A DNA stretch of 64,000 nt from an uncultured Porphyromonadaceae bacterium (GTDB lineage: Bacteria; Bacteroidota; Bacteroidia; Bacteroidales; Muribaculaceae), in assembly GCA_900548975.1 (NCBI GenBank), contig URMS01000006.1, positions 62,001 through 126,000 of the forward strand, written 5' to 3'. Every line of letters begins with the position of its first letter. The stretch's first letter is position 1. The position numbers and the translations under genes were made by a program. Of this stretch, positions 1 to 9,105 are shown in pieces. The notes under the pieces are model-generated. The model worked only from the letters and a program-made list of their open reading frames with translations, made no database searches and was not told the origin of the DNA.

Positions 1-52
1 AATATAAACGAGGCATCGCACAGCGCGCCTGCCGATGAAGATTCGCTATACT

Positions 53-397
53 ATGAAGAATAACGACTGGCGCGACAGCCTGGCCGCTCTGCGCGGCACC
101 ATGGGTGAGCCCGATCCGGAACCCGAACCCGAAATGCCGGCGGAGGCTGCCGCCACACCCGCGCAGGGCCGCCTCGACATAGTGCTCGAGAAAAAAGGGC
201 GCGCCGGCAAGTGCGCCACCATAATATGCGGCTTCACGCTGCCCGACGACGAAGTCGACAGCATAGCCGCCGCCCTGAAGCGCTCGCTGGGCTGCGGCGG
301 CTCGTCGCGCGGCGGCGAAATACTCATTCAGGGCGACCGCCGGCAGGATGTGCTGCGTCTGCTTGCCGAACGCGGGTTCAAGGCCCGAATTTGTTAA
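53..397 (+). CDS. SUI1/YciH-family translation initiation factor
   Basis: A 114-residue protein of the bacterial SUI1 (eIF1-like, YciH) family, which binds the small ribosomal subunit and is thought to tune start-codon choice. The N-terminal third is Pro/Glu rich (DPEPEPEPE) and likely disordered. The SUI1 core begins near LDIVLEKKGRAGK and continues through the CGGS-RGGEILIQGD stretch typical of the family, ending in a helix with LLAERGFKARIC. I chose the ATG at 53 (MKNNDW) over the in-frame ATG at 35, because Bacteroidetes relatives as I recall them begin at this motif. It stands alone, with the next promoter directly downstream. The family assignment is strong; the physiological role is not established from sequence. 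Confidence 0.88.
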   Translation: MKNNDWRDSLAALRGTMGEPDPEPEPEMPAEAAATPAQGRLDIVLEKKGRAGKCATIICGFTLPDDEVDSIAAALKRSLGCGGSSRGGEILIQGDRRQDVLRLLAERGFKARIC

Positions 398-409
398 AAA
401 TTCATGGTT

Positions 410-443
410 TTTGCGTGCATTTTAGTGCTTTTCACTATTTTTG
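410..443 (+). promoter_or_regulatory. Promoter of the propeller-AraC regulator
   Basis: TTTG at 410-413 and TATTTTTG at 436-443 match the Bacteroidetes -33/-7 consensus, with a 22-base spacer (19-21 is usual). Transcription would start near 450, only a few bases before the ATG at 456, leaving almost no leader. Confidence 0.5.
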
Positions 444-455
444 CACTCATAAACC

Positions 456-3293
456 ATGAAACGCAACACATTATCACTTACTGCATTGATTGCGGCGTCC
501 GTGCGATATGCCTCCACACTTCTCGCCATTATCTTGTTCTATTCGGGGGTGTGCAGCGCACAGTCGACGGCAGGCCGTGCGGTTGGCCGTAATGTCAACG
601 ACCGCGAATTTCGCCCGCTGACTACCGACAATGGTCTCAGCGATCAGCTGGTAAATGTTATTTTCAAGGATTCCCGCGGTTTCGTATGGCTCGGAACCGG
701 TGTTGGCGTCGACCGTTTCGACGGCAATAATATGGTCAACTATACCTTTCCCGAGACCGACGGCCCTCCGCGGCGCATCACCGCCATCACCGAGGGCAAC
801 GACGGCCGCGTGTTCATAGGCAGCTACAGCGGCCTGTTCGAGGCTGCCGACGGAGGCTCGCTCGTGCCTGTGCTGCCGGAGTGCATCAATTTCCGCGTCT
901 ACGCCATGGTACACGACCGCGCCAGCAAGCTCTATGCCGGTACGGCGCAGGGACTTTTCATCTACGATGTGCTTACGGGCAAGGTAGAGCAGAAACTGAT
1001 ACACCGCGACGTCCTTTTCAGCGACAACGAGGTGACGGCTCTTGCCTTTGCCTCGGGCAACGCCCTGTGGATGACCACCCAGCACACCCTTCATCGCCTC
1101 AACCTTGCCGACGGCACCCTCTCGTCGATACCCATTGACACCGACGGCCCGGTGAAAAGTATCATCGACCTTGGCGACAAGCTCTATCTCGGCAGCTACG
1201 GCTCGGGGGTGATAGTGTACGACATCGCTTCACGGACTTTTACCAAAATACCGCGTGTGGGCAACGATCTGGTGACGGCGCTGTGCGTCGACCCCTCGCG
1301 CCCGCAGTCGATCTATGTGTCGACCGACGGCGAAGGAGTGTTCCGCCTCGACAATGACGGCGCCGAGCCGGTATTCAGCTCGCGGCACATACGGTCGAAA
1401 TCGATCTATTCCATGCTTGTCGACGAGCGCGGCCTCTTCTGGATGGGCTACTACCAGAGCGGAGCCGACTATACGCCATTCTACGACGATATTTTCGACG
1501 TGTACTCTTTTCCGGGCCATATCGACACACGGTCGACGGCCGTGCGCGCCGTGAGTGTCGACGGGCCTCGCAAACTTATAGGCACCCGCGAGGGACTGTA
1601 CTATATCGACGAGGAAAAAGGCCGCTCTATATCTTTCCGCAGTCCGCGGCTGCGTTCGAACATCATATTCTGCATCACTCCGGTCGACGGCCGCTTCTAC
1701 ATCGGTACCTACAACGGCGGCATGTATGTGTTCGACCCCGCCACCCTCTCGCTTGCCGACTTCGAGGGCGGTACGGCCGACCCCTTCGTCACCGGGACTA
1801 TATTCGCCGTGGCAGTCGATGCTAACGGCGAGCGGTGGGTGGGCACATCGGACGGCGTGTTCCGTTTCGCCGACGGCCGTATGGTGTCGCACTTCACTTC
1901 CGACAACTCTCAGCTGCCTTCGGGCAATGTGTACGACATATATTTCGACAGCGCCGGCCGCGGCTGGATGTGCACAGAGAACGGTATGGCCGTGTGGAAC
2001 GGCCGCACCATGCATTCCGACCGCTTCCCCGAAGGCTTTGTCAACCGCATGAAGATACGCGATGTATTCGAGGACAGCACCGGCAAACTGTATTTCGCGC
2101 CCGACCGCGGCAAGGTGTTCTGCAGCAATATGGAGCTTACACAGTTCGGTTTCATCGACCTGGAGAGTCCCGACATGGTGGCGGCCACCACTTTTATCAC
2201 CGAGGATGTGGACGGCAACAAATGGTTCGGCACCGAGAAAGGCCTCATCCTCATAGGCGGCAACGGCCGGCGCCACTATTTCACCAATGCCGACGGTCTG
2301 CCCGACATGGTGTTCACGCTCTGTCCGCCGGTGGTCGACAGCGAGGGAAATCTGTGGATGGGCAATAACTCGGGCCTTGTGAAGCTCGAGCGAAGCCGCT
2401 TCCGGCGCAGTCTCGACGAACTCGACCGGCGTCCGGGTATTACCGACGTTATGGTCAACGGCCGCAGTGCCGCCGGGCGCCTGGTGCGCTCCAAGGGCGA
2501 GACCATACTCAATCTCAGCGACGGCGAGAGCGGTCTTACCGTCAACTGGAGCGACCTCGCCTATGCCGATCCGCGCTATACACATGTGGAATATCGCCTC
2601 GACGGCTTCGACGACAGCTGGCATCTGAGCGGAGGCGGCAGCCCCATTACATATTTCTCGGTGCCGACGGGCCGCTCCATACTGCGGCTGCGCATGCCCG
2701 GCGACGAAAAGAGCGAGACAGCCATCACCATCAACCGCGGAGTGCGCATCAACTGGACCGTGTGGGCCCTTATAGCCATGACGGTGATCTGTGTGGCCCT
2801 TGTAGCATGGTACATGCACCGCCACCAGCAGCACCGCCGCATGCTCGAAAGCCTCAAGGCCGAGGCTGCCTCGCTTGTGCAGAGCGCTTTTATGGCCGAG
2901 GAGGAAAAGAAGAAAAACCGCTACCGCACCACGCGCCTCAGTGCCGAGGAGTGCCGCCGCATTCTCAAGGTGCTCGATGCGGTGATGAGAAAAGAAAAAC
3001 CATATACCAACACCGACCTCAAGAGTTCCGACCTCGCCTCGCTTGTGGGCTGCAGCAGCCACGACCTGAGCTATGTCTTCAATCAGCACCTCGAAAAAAG
3101 TTTCTATGATTATGTGAACGAATATCGTGTCGACGAATTCAAGCGGCTTGTCGAAGTGGTCGACACCTCGCGCTACACACTGTCGGCGCTCGCCGAGCAG
3201 TGCGGTTTTTCGTCGCGCGCATCGTTTTTCCGACACTTCAAATCTATTACCGGATGCACTCCGGCCGAGTATCTGCGCGACCTCAAGTCGTAG
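456..3293 (+). CDS. Membrane-spanning propeller-AraC transcriptional regulator (no kinase domains)
   Basis: A 945-residue sensor-regulator. It has a signal sequence or first membrane segment (residues about 1-36), a long periplasmic array of Reg_prop beta-propeller repeats (about 45-650, with recurring WLGT, GLF and DG motifs), a Y_Y_Y domain (about 690-765) and one membrane helix (about 767-788). A short charged linker then leads straight into an AraC/HTH_18 DNA-binding domain (about 830-945, LSALAEQCGFSSRASFFRHFKSITGCTPAEYLRDLKS region). The periplasmic half is that of hybrid two-component systems, but the HisKA, HATPase and receiver domains are absent, so signalling must pass across the membrane to the HTH domain without phosphotransfer, as in SusR-like regulators. 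It lies upstream of the sigma factor and SusC/SusD genes and is probably their glycan-responsive activator (inference). Confidence 0.85.
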   Translation: MKRNTLSLTALIAASVRYASTLLAIILFYSGVCSAQSTAGRAVGRNVNDREFRPLTTDNGLSDQLVNVIFKDSRGFVWLGTGVGVDRFDGNNMVNYTFPETDGPPRRITAITEGNDGRVFIGSYSGLFEAADGGSLVPVLPECINFRVYAMVHDRASKLYAGTAQGLFIYDVLTGKVEQKLIHRDVLFSDNEVTALAFASGNALWMTTQHTLHRLNLADGTLSSIPIDTDGPVKSIIDLGDKLYLGSYGSGVIVYDIASRTFTKIPRVGNDLVTALCVDPSRPQSIYVSTDGEGVFRLDNDGAEPVFSSRHIRSKSIYSMLVDERGLFWMGYYQSGADYTPFYDDIFDVYSFPGHIDTRSTAVRAVSVDGPRKLIGTREGLYYIDEEKGRSISFRSPRLRSNIIFCITPVDGRFYIGTYNGGMYVFDPATLSLADFEGGTADPFVTGTIFAVAVDANGERWVGTSDGVFRFADGRMVSHFTSDNSQLPSGNVYDIYFDSAGRGWMCTENGMAVWNGRTMHSDRFPEGFVNRMKIRDVFEDSTGKLYFAPDRGKVFCSNMELTQFGFIDLESPDMVAATTFITEDVDGNKWFGTEKGLILIGGNGRRHYFTNADGLPDMVFTLCPPVVDSEGNLWMGNNSGLVKLERSRFRRSLDELDRRPGITDVMVNGRSAAGRLVRSKGETILNLSDGESGLTVNWSDLAYADPRYTHVEYRLDGFDDSWHLSGGGSPITYFSVPTGRSILRLRMPGDEKSETAITINRGVRINWTVWALIAMTVICVALVAWYMHRHQQHRRMLESLKAEAASLVQSAFMAEEEKKKNRYRTTRLSAEECRRILKVLDAVMRKEKPYTNTDLKSSDLASLVGCSSHDLSYVFNQHLEKSFYDYVNEYRVDEFKRLVEVVDTSRYTLSALAEQCGFSSRASFFRHFKSITGCTPAEYLRDLKS

Positions 3294-3332
3294 CCGGCGG
3301 AGCCTTTATGATTCACTTTCAAGCAGTCGTTT

Positions 3333-3373
3333 CGAGTCTCAAATTCTTGTGATACTCCGAATCTCAAATTCTT
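3333..3373 (+). repeat. Direct repeat pair, candidate regulator operator
   Basis: CGAGTCTCAAATTCTT (3333-3348) and CGAATCTCAAATTCTT (3358-3373) are 16-base direct repeats with one mismatch and a 25-base period. They lie between the AraC-type regulator and the sigma factor, about 80 bases upstream of the sigma factor's predicted -33 element. AraC-family proteins commonly bind direct repeats on one helix face, so this is the best operator candidate for the locus. Binding itself is not shown. Confidence 0.5.
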
Positions 3374-3449
3374 AAGCATCTTAGTCATAGCGCGTTGTCG
3401 CACTCTTTGTCCAAAATAATGGTCAGAGATGTTTAAGCCTGAAAAAAAC

Positions 3450-3480
3450 TTTTCCGGGCTATTGACTATCGATAATTTTG
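3450..3480 (+). promoter_or_regulatory. Promoter of the ECF sigma factor / SusCD operon
   Basis: A perfect -7 element TAATTTTG at 3473-3480 with an upstream TTTT at 3450-3453 (19-base spacer; the -33 matches 3 of 4). The predicted start is near 3486, giving a leader of about 60 bases before the ATG at 3550. The weak -33 fits a promoter that needs an activator. Confidence 0.5.
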
Positions 3481-3549
3481 CAATGTGAACAAGAAAACAC
3501 GGCGGCACCGTCCGCCCGAACGCACACTCAAAATCTAATACTTGAGAAA

Positions 3550-4062
3550 ATGAAAAACAGCGACACCCGACACGATTTACTCACCCGCAGCTATGTGGAC
3601 CACTACCGGCGCGTACTCGGATTTATCGCCTCGCGAATCAACTGCGAGGAAGATGCCGAGAATCTGGCGCAGGATGTATGGCTTCGTCTGCTCGAATACG
3701 ACAAGGCTCTGTCGGAGGACAGCATTCTTTCCCTTATATATACTGTGGCATCCAATCTTGTCAACGACTATCTGCGGCGCCTCTACCGCAGCCGTGCCGC
3801 CGTCGAGGAACTACGCGGTTTTTCGGGCGAGGCCGACTGGAGCGGCGAATCGGCCGTGATGGCACGCGATATCGCCCGCCTCGAGAAAAAACGGGTTGAG
3901 TGTCTGCCCCCGCAGCGTCGTATAATCTATATCATGAGTCGCTACGACAACAAGAGTGTCGACGATATCGCGGGCGAGCTGTCGCTCTCTTTCCGTACCG
4001 TCGAAAATCACCTCAGGATGGGTCGTCGCGATGTGCGCACCTACATGGCCGAGGCCATATGA
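3550..4062 (+). CDS. ECF-type RNA polymerase sigma factor
   Basis: A 170-residue sigma-70 family protein with region 2 (NLAQDVWLRLLEYDKAL) and region 4 (SVDDIAGELSLSFRTVENHLRMGRRDVRTY). It would redirect RNA polymerase to specific promoters. The ATG at 3550 (MKNSDTRHDLL) is chosen over the longer frame from 3478, because the predicted promoter overlaps that earlier start. In Bacteroidetes such sigma factors usually precede a FecR-like anti-sigma gene and a SusC with an N-terminal STN signalling domain. Here the next gene is SusC directly, only 59 bases downstream, and that SusC has no STN domain. The sigma factor may be controlled transcriptionally by the upstream regulator rather than by an anti-sigma factor (inference). 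Confidence 0.87.
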   Translation: MKNSDTRHDLLTRSYVDHYRRVLGFIASRINCEEDAENLAQDVWLRLLEYDKALSEDSILSLIYTVASNLVNDYLRRLYRSRAAVEELRGFSGEADWSGESAVMARDIARLEKKRVECLPPQRRIIYIMSRYDNKSVDDIAGELSLSFRTVENHLRMGRRDVRTYMAEAI

Positions 4063-4121
4063 CCGTGCAGACTCCTAAAACCGAATAATCCTAAAAACAA
4101 ATCAATCATATCATTAAAAAC

Positions 4122-7100
4122 ATGCGAATCAGATTTAATGCAATCTTGCCGTGGCGCGGAGCCTTCCTCATAGGACTGGTAGCCGCATCGCTGCTTGCAG
4201 GCGGTCCGGGCGCAGTGGCCGAGCCGCTGCCTCAGGCTAAGACGCAGGCTGGCACCCATACTGTCACCGGCGAGGTGTTCGATGCACAGGGCGAACCTCT
4301 CATCGGCGCTTCCGTGACCGTGAAGGGAGTTCCAAACTCAGGCGCTGTCTGCGACATCGACGGACGCTTCAGTATCAAAGCCAAGAAAGGCGACATCCTT
4401 GTCATTAACTACGTGGGCTTCAAGGAACAGGAAGTGCGCGTGGGCGATACTCCTCTGGTTATCACCATGGAAGAGAACACATCTGTACTCGACGAAGTGG
4501 TGGTAGTGGGTTATGGCGTGCAGAAGAAAGCCACCATGACAGGTTCGGTAGCCGTTGTCGACGAGAAAGCCCTCGAAAACAAAGGCACACTCTCCAGCCC
4601 TATGCAGGCTATCCAGGGCCAGGTGCCCGGTGTTATCATCACTCGTAATTCTACCGCCCCCGGCGACGAAAGCTGGAACATGACCCTGCGCGGCGCCGTG
4701 TCGGCCAATACCGCCACACCTCTTGTAATCATAGACGGCGTCGAATACGAGAGCATCAACGATCTGCGACTCATCAACCCCTCCGATATCGAGACGATGA
4801 ACTTCCTCAAGGATTCGTCGGCCTCTATCTACGGTAGCAAGGCTGCCGGCGGCGTTGTGCTTATCACCACCAAGAGCGCCAAGGCCGGCAAGGTGAAAGT
4901 GGACTACAACGGTTCGTTCACATACAAGCATATCGGTCTGTCGGCCGAGCTCATGAGTCTCGACGAATGGGCAGACGCCGTGCTGATGGCACGCCGCAAC
5001 GACGGCCAGCCCGAGAGCGACGTATGGATCCGCTACGCACAGCTCGCCAAGGAGTACAAAGGCAAGTGGATCAACGGCAATCCCCTCAACATGGCCAATG
5101 TCGACGATATGGTGTTCTTCGACACCGACTGGCAGGATGTGATGTGGGGCGACTCATGGAGCACACAGCACGAAGTATCGGTGAGCGGCGGCACTGAAAA
5201 GAACACTTACCGCTTCTCGCTGGGCTACATGTACGATGACTCGAACCTCAAATGGGGCAATAACCACAACCAGCGTATCAACCTCCGCCTCAACAACGGC
5301 ATGCAGCTGGCCGAAAACTTCACCCTCCAGAGCGTCATAGCCTTCAACCGCCAGGACCAGGTGGCTCCCACACAGATCGGATCGGCTCTTACCGTCAACG
5401 CCACACAGCCGGGCTATCCTACATCGACCATCGACGGCAAGCCCTACGCATGGGGCCGCGACTGGCGCACCCCCAACTGGCTCTGCGAGCTCGGCGGCGA
5501 CAACAAACTCAAGGTCAACGCCATCAATATCAGCGAGACACTCCGCTATGAAATCCTCAAGGGCTTCACGGCAAACGCCGTTCTCGGTTTCAACCACTCC
5601 GAGGCCGTGCGCGACATCAAGACCGAGCCCATCGAGTTCTTCCAGTACGACAACACACCCGAGGTGACTTTCCCCCTCCAGAAGGACACCTACTATCGCA
5701 AGACGAGCAACCAGACCGACTTCTACTCGGTACAGGGTTACCTCAACTACGACACGACCTTCAACAACGCCCACAACATGACCCTCATGGCCGGTCTGCA
5801 GTACAACCTCAAGCAGTACGACGGCTTCGGTGTCAACACCCTCGACATCCAGCCCTCGCTCAACGTGCCCAACGGCGTGGGTGAAATAACCCTCAACAGC
5901 GTCGGCAAGTGGGAAGAAGCTATCATGTCGTACTACGGCCGTGCCAACTACGACTACAACAGCAAATACATGATCGAGGCCCAGGCCCGCTACGACGGCA
6001 GCTCCAAGTTCCGTCCCGAAAACCGCTGGGCATTCTTCTGGGGTACGTCGATAGGCTGGCGCATCACCGAGGAAACCTTCATGCAGGGCGCCCGCCAGTG
6101 GGTCAACGAGCTCAAGCTCCGCGCATCCTACGGTAATGTGGGCAACCAGAGCGGTATCGACCGCTACGACGGCAACCTCCTCTACAACATGAGCTCTACC
6201 GGCGGCAACCTCATCGGAGGCTCGCTCGTAGGCACCATCAACACCAACGGCAAACTCGTGTCGACCGACCGTACATGGGAACGCATCCACAACTACAACG
6301 TCGCCCTCGACTTCGGCTTCTTCAACAGCCGTCTGCGCGGTACTGTCGAAGCATTCTGGAAGCACACCAACAACATGCTCATCGGCGTCACATATCCCGC
6401 CATCCTCGGCGACACCGCTCCTACAGGCAACAAGGGTAAATTCAAATCGTGGGGCTACGAAGGCCAGGTGAACTGGAACGACCGCATCGGCGACGTTTCC
6501 TACCACGTAGGCGGCACATTCACCTATGCCGACAACAAGCTCGTGGACCGCGGCGGCAGCGGCGTTATCCAGAACGGCATGCGCTCCGACCGCGAGGGCT
6601 ATCCTCTGCGCTCTATCTTCGGTCTGCGCTACTGCGGCAAGATACAGAACGAGGAACAGCTCGAGAAATACAAGGAACGCTACCAGGAGACCTCGCAGGT
6701 GGGCAATATCCGTCTCCTCCGTGTGGGCGACAACATGTTCGAGGACGTCAATAAGGACGGTCAGCTCACTGCCGAAGACTATGTATACCTCGGTACCGAC
6801 GACCCCAAGATCCAGTTCTCGTTCAACTTCGGCGCCGAATGGAAGGGCTTCGACATCAACGTCATCTTCCAGGGCGCAGGCCGCCGCACCGTATTCCGCC
6901 GTCAGGGCAACGGCAGCGCCGACCCCTGGCAGATACCTATGCGCGCCGTGTACATGAACTCGTCGAACCACTTCGTGGGCAACATCTGGAGCCCCGAGAA
7001 CCCCGACGGCCGCTATCCCACCCTTACCAACACCGGCGACATCAACAGCTATAACTACCAGTGCTCGAGCTGGCTCGTGAACGACGGTTCCTATCTCCGT

Positions 7101-7316
7101 CTCAAGAACATCACCATCGGCTACACCATGCCCAAGTCGATTATCGACAAGCAGAAAGTGCTGACCAACGTGCGCTTCTACATCACCGGCACCGACCTCT
7201 GGGAGCACACCAACATCCACGACGGATGGGACCCCGAAGCCGCCTCGACTGTCAGCAACATGTCGCGCTATCCTTTCAACCGCACCTGGACATTCGGTGC
7301 CAACCTCACCTTCTAA
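4122..7316 (+). CDS. SusC-like TonB-dependent outer-membrane glycan transporter
   Basis: A 1064-residue outer-membrane receptor importing oligosaccharides with its SusD lid, powered by TonB. It has a signal peptide (about 1-34), a CarboxypepD_reg-like domain (about 45-120, TGEVFDAQGEPLIGASV), the Bacteroidetes TonB-box-like LDEVVVVGYG (about 123-132), a plug domain, then the 22-strand barrel ending in the aromatic terminus TWTFGANLTF. There is no STN domain. It sits 59 bases after the sigma factor gene and 15 bases before SusD, so it is co-transcribed with SusD. The substrate cannot be read from SusC; the downstream lyases suggest a uronic-acid-containing glycan. Confidence 0.95.
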   Translation: MRIRFNAILPWRGAFLIGLVAASLLAGGPGAVAEPLPQAKTQAGTHTVTGEVFDAQGEPLIGASVTVKGVPNSGAVCDIDGRFSIKAKKGDILVINYVGFKEQEVRVGDTPLVITMEENTSVLDEVVVVGYGVQKKATMTGSVAVVDEKALENKGTLSSPMQAIQGQVPGVIITRNSTAPGDESWNMTLRGAVSANTATPLVIIDGVEYESINDLRLINPSDIETMNFLKDSSASIYGSKAAGGVVLITTKSAKAGKVKVDYNGSFTYKHIGLSAELMSLDEWADAVLMARRNDGQPESDVWIRYAQLAKEYKGKWINGNPLNMANVDDMVFFDTDWQDVMWGDSWSTQHEVSVSGGTEKNTYRFSLGYMYDDSNLKWGNNHNQRINLRLNNGMQLAENFTLQSVIAFNRQDQVAPTQIGSALTVNATQPGYPTSTIDGKPYAWGRDWRTPNWLCELGGDNKLKVNAINISETLRYEILKGFTANAVLGFNHSEAVRDIKTEPIEFFQYDNTPEVTFPLQKDTYYRKTSNQTDFYSVQGYLNYDTTFNNAHNMTLMAGLQYNLKQYDGFGVNTLDIQPSLNVPNGVGEITLNSVGKWEEAIMSYYGRANYDYNSKYMIEAQARYDGSSKFRPENRWAFFWGTSIGWRITEETFMQGARQWVNELKLRASYGNVGNQSGIDRYDGNLLYNMSSTGGNLIGGSLVGTINTNGKLVSTDRTWERIHNYNVALDFGFFNSRLRGTVEAFWKHTNNMLIGVTYPAILGDTAPTGNKGKFKSWGYEGQVNWNDRIGDVSYHVGGTFTYADNKLVDRGGSGVIQNGMRSDREGYPLRSIFGLRYCGKIQNEEQLEKYKERYQETSQVGNIRLLRVGDNMFEDVNKDGQLTAEDYVYLGTDDPKIQFSFNFGAEWKGFDINVIFQGAGRRTVFRRQGNGSADPWQIPMRAVYMNSSNHFVGNIWSPENPDGRYPTLTNTGDINSYNYQCSSWLVNDGSYLRLKNITIGYTMPKSIIDKQKVLTNVRFYITGTDLWEHTNIHDGWDPEAASTVSNMSRYPFNRTWTFGANLTF

Positions 7317-7331
7317 TTCGGAAAGAAACTC

Positions 7332-9044
7332 ATGAAAAAGACATTCAAATATATGGCTTTCGGATTGGTGGCTCTTGCGTCGGCATCGTGCCTCAATCTC
7401 AACCCGCAGGATCAGCTCGCCGAGACCGATCTGTGGGGTAAGCCCGGCGACTTCGAAAGTTTCGCCAACGTTTTCTATAACTGGATACCCGACTTCGGCA
7501 CCGTCTACGACAATATCCATGCCGACAAGCGCTCCGACCTTGTGCGCGACAAAGGCGGCATCAACGTGTTTGCCAACGGTACCAACACCGTGCCTCAGGG
7601 CGACGGCGACTACAGCGGCGCCTACAGCAACATCCGCCGCTGCAACCTCCTGCTCGAAAACGCCGCCGGCTACGCCAACCAGGCCGAGATCGCGCAGTAC
7701 ATCGGCGAGGCATATTTCTTCCGCGCATGGAACTACTTCAACCTCATGCAGAAGTTCGGCGACGTAATCATCGTAGACCACACTGTCGATGTCGACGACG
7801 CCCTTATGACCGCCAAACGCAATGACCGCTCCGAAGTCACCGACTTCATCATCGCCGACCTCCGCAAGGCCTGCGAGCTTATGAAATCGACCTCCGACCT
7901 TCCCGAAGGCCGTGTGGGCGTCGAAGGTGCCTATGCCTTCATGGCCCGTGTGGCTCTCTTCGAGGGCACATGGCAGAAATTCCGCTCCAATACCGCCCGC
8001 GGCAAGGAACTCTGCGGCATAGCCGCCGACGCCGCCGACGAGGTAATCAAATCGGGCAAATTCGAGCTTTTCGCTCCCGCCATCCTCGGCGACTCCGCTC
8101 AGAAGTATATGTTCATCCTCGAGAACGTGCAGTGCAACCCCGCCGGTCTGCAGAAAGATGCCAACAAGGAGTATATCATCAAGCGCTGCTACGATCCCAC
8201 TCTCAAGGTAATAGGCCGCAACCTCAACACCGAAATCCTGGCCAACGCCCAGTATGTCAGCTCCAAGTTCGCCGACATGTATCTGTGCCAGGACGGTCTG
8301 CCTATCGAGAAATCGAAGCTTTTCCAGGGCTATGAGACCGTGAAGAGCGAATGGCAGAACCGCGACAACCGCATGCGCTACACCCTCATGCGACCCGGCG
8401 ACTCGTTCTGGACCATCTCCGAGAAAGGCAGCCGCCTCGACTGGAGCGGCAGCGCCGAAGAACTCGCCCATGCAGCCTACACCAACTTCCTGCCCAACTG
8501 GGGCAGCGGTTACTTCCCCCAGAAGTGGGCTACCGAACGCCAGCTCGGCGACGACAAGAACGGCAGCTACGACTGGCCCGCACTCCGCTACGCCGAGGTG
8601 CTCCTGACCTATGCCGAGGCCGTGTACGAACGCGACGATGAGATCAGCGACGCCGACCTCAACAAGAGCCTCAACCTGGTTCGCCGCCGCGTGAACAAGA
8701 AAATGCCCGCTCTCACCAACGCCTTTGCCAGCGCCAACGGCCTGAGCATCCGCGAGGAAATACGCCGCGAACGCACCATCGAGTTCTTCCAGGAAGGTTT
8801 CCGCATCGACGATCTCCGTCGCTGGAAAACAGCCGAAATCGAGATGCCCATGGACTTCACCGGCATCCGCCATACCGGCGAATGGCAGGTGCGGTGGGCT
8901 AAGCCCGGCGTTCCCACCGACAGCGAAGGCCATCTCATCATCGAGAGCGGACGTGTATGGGCCGAGAAGAACTATCTTCATCCCCTGCCTGTCGATCAGC
9001 GTCAGCTCAACCCCAATCTCGGTCAGAATCCCGGATGGGAATAA
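7332..9044 (+). CDS. SusD-like glycan-binding outer-membrane lipoprotein
   Basis: A 570-residue RagB/SusD family lipoprotein that caps SusC and captures glycan at the surface. The signal peptide ends in a lipobox with Cys20 (LASASC). The TPR-type helices follow (YSNIRRCNLLLENA, AYFFRAWNYFNLMQKFGDV), and the C-terminal RagB domain contains LRYAEVLLTYAEAVYE and IRRERTIEFFQEGFRIDDLRRWK, both hallmark motifs of the family. It is translationally close to SusC (15 bases) and followed by an Ig-like surface protein gene. Confidence 0.95.
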   Translation: MKKTFKYMAFGLVALASASCLNLNPQDQLAETDLWGKPGDFESFANVFYNWIPDFGTVYDNIHADKRSDLVRDKGGINVFANGTNTVPQGDGDYSGAYSNIRRCNLLLENAAGYANQAEIAQYIGEAYFFRAWNYFNLMQKFGDVIIVDHTVDVDDALMTAKRNDRSEVTDFIIADLRKACELMKSTSDLPEGRVGVEGAYAFMARVALFEGTWQKFRSNTARGKELCGIAADAADEVIKSGKFELFAPAILGDSAQKYMFILENVQCNPAGLQKDANKEYIIKRCYDPTLKVIGRNLNTEILANAQYVSSKFADMYLCQDGLPIEKSKLFQGYETVKSEWQNRDNRMRYTLMRPGDSFWTISEKGSRLDWSGSAEELAHAAYTNFLPNWGSGYFPQKWATERQLGDDKNGSYDWPALRYAEVLLTYAEAVYERDDEISDADLNKSLNLVRRRVNKKMPALTNAFASANGLSIREEIRRERTIEFFQEGFRIDDLRRWKTAEIEMPMDFTGIRHTGEWQVRWAKPGVPTDSEGHLIIESGRVWAEKNYLHPLPVDQRQLNPNLGQNPGWE

Positions 9045-9105
9045 TGTCCGGATTATGAATTGATAGTTCATGTCTCTGATTTAATTATTAATTAGATAGA
9101 TTTCT

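Noticed and set aside
5154..9071. A 1305-codon open frame antisense to SusC and SusD
   Set aside because: It is the mirror of GC-rich codon use in two certain genes and crosses their boundary. Its translation is rich in low-complexity Val/Ala/Glu with no domain. The same reasoning removes antisense frames at 1230-3236, 27117-28565, 38799-40661 and 47639-49618.
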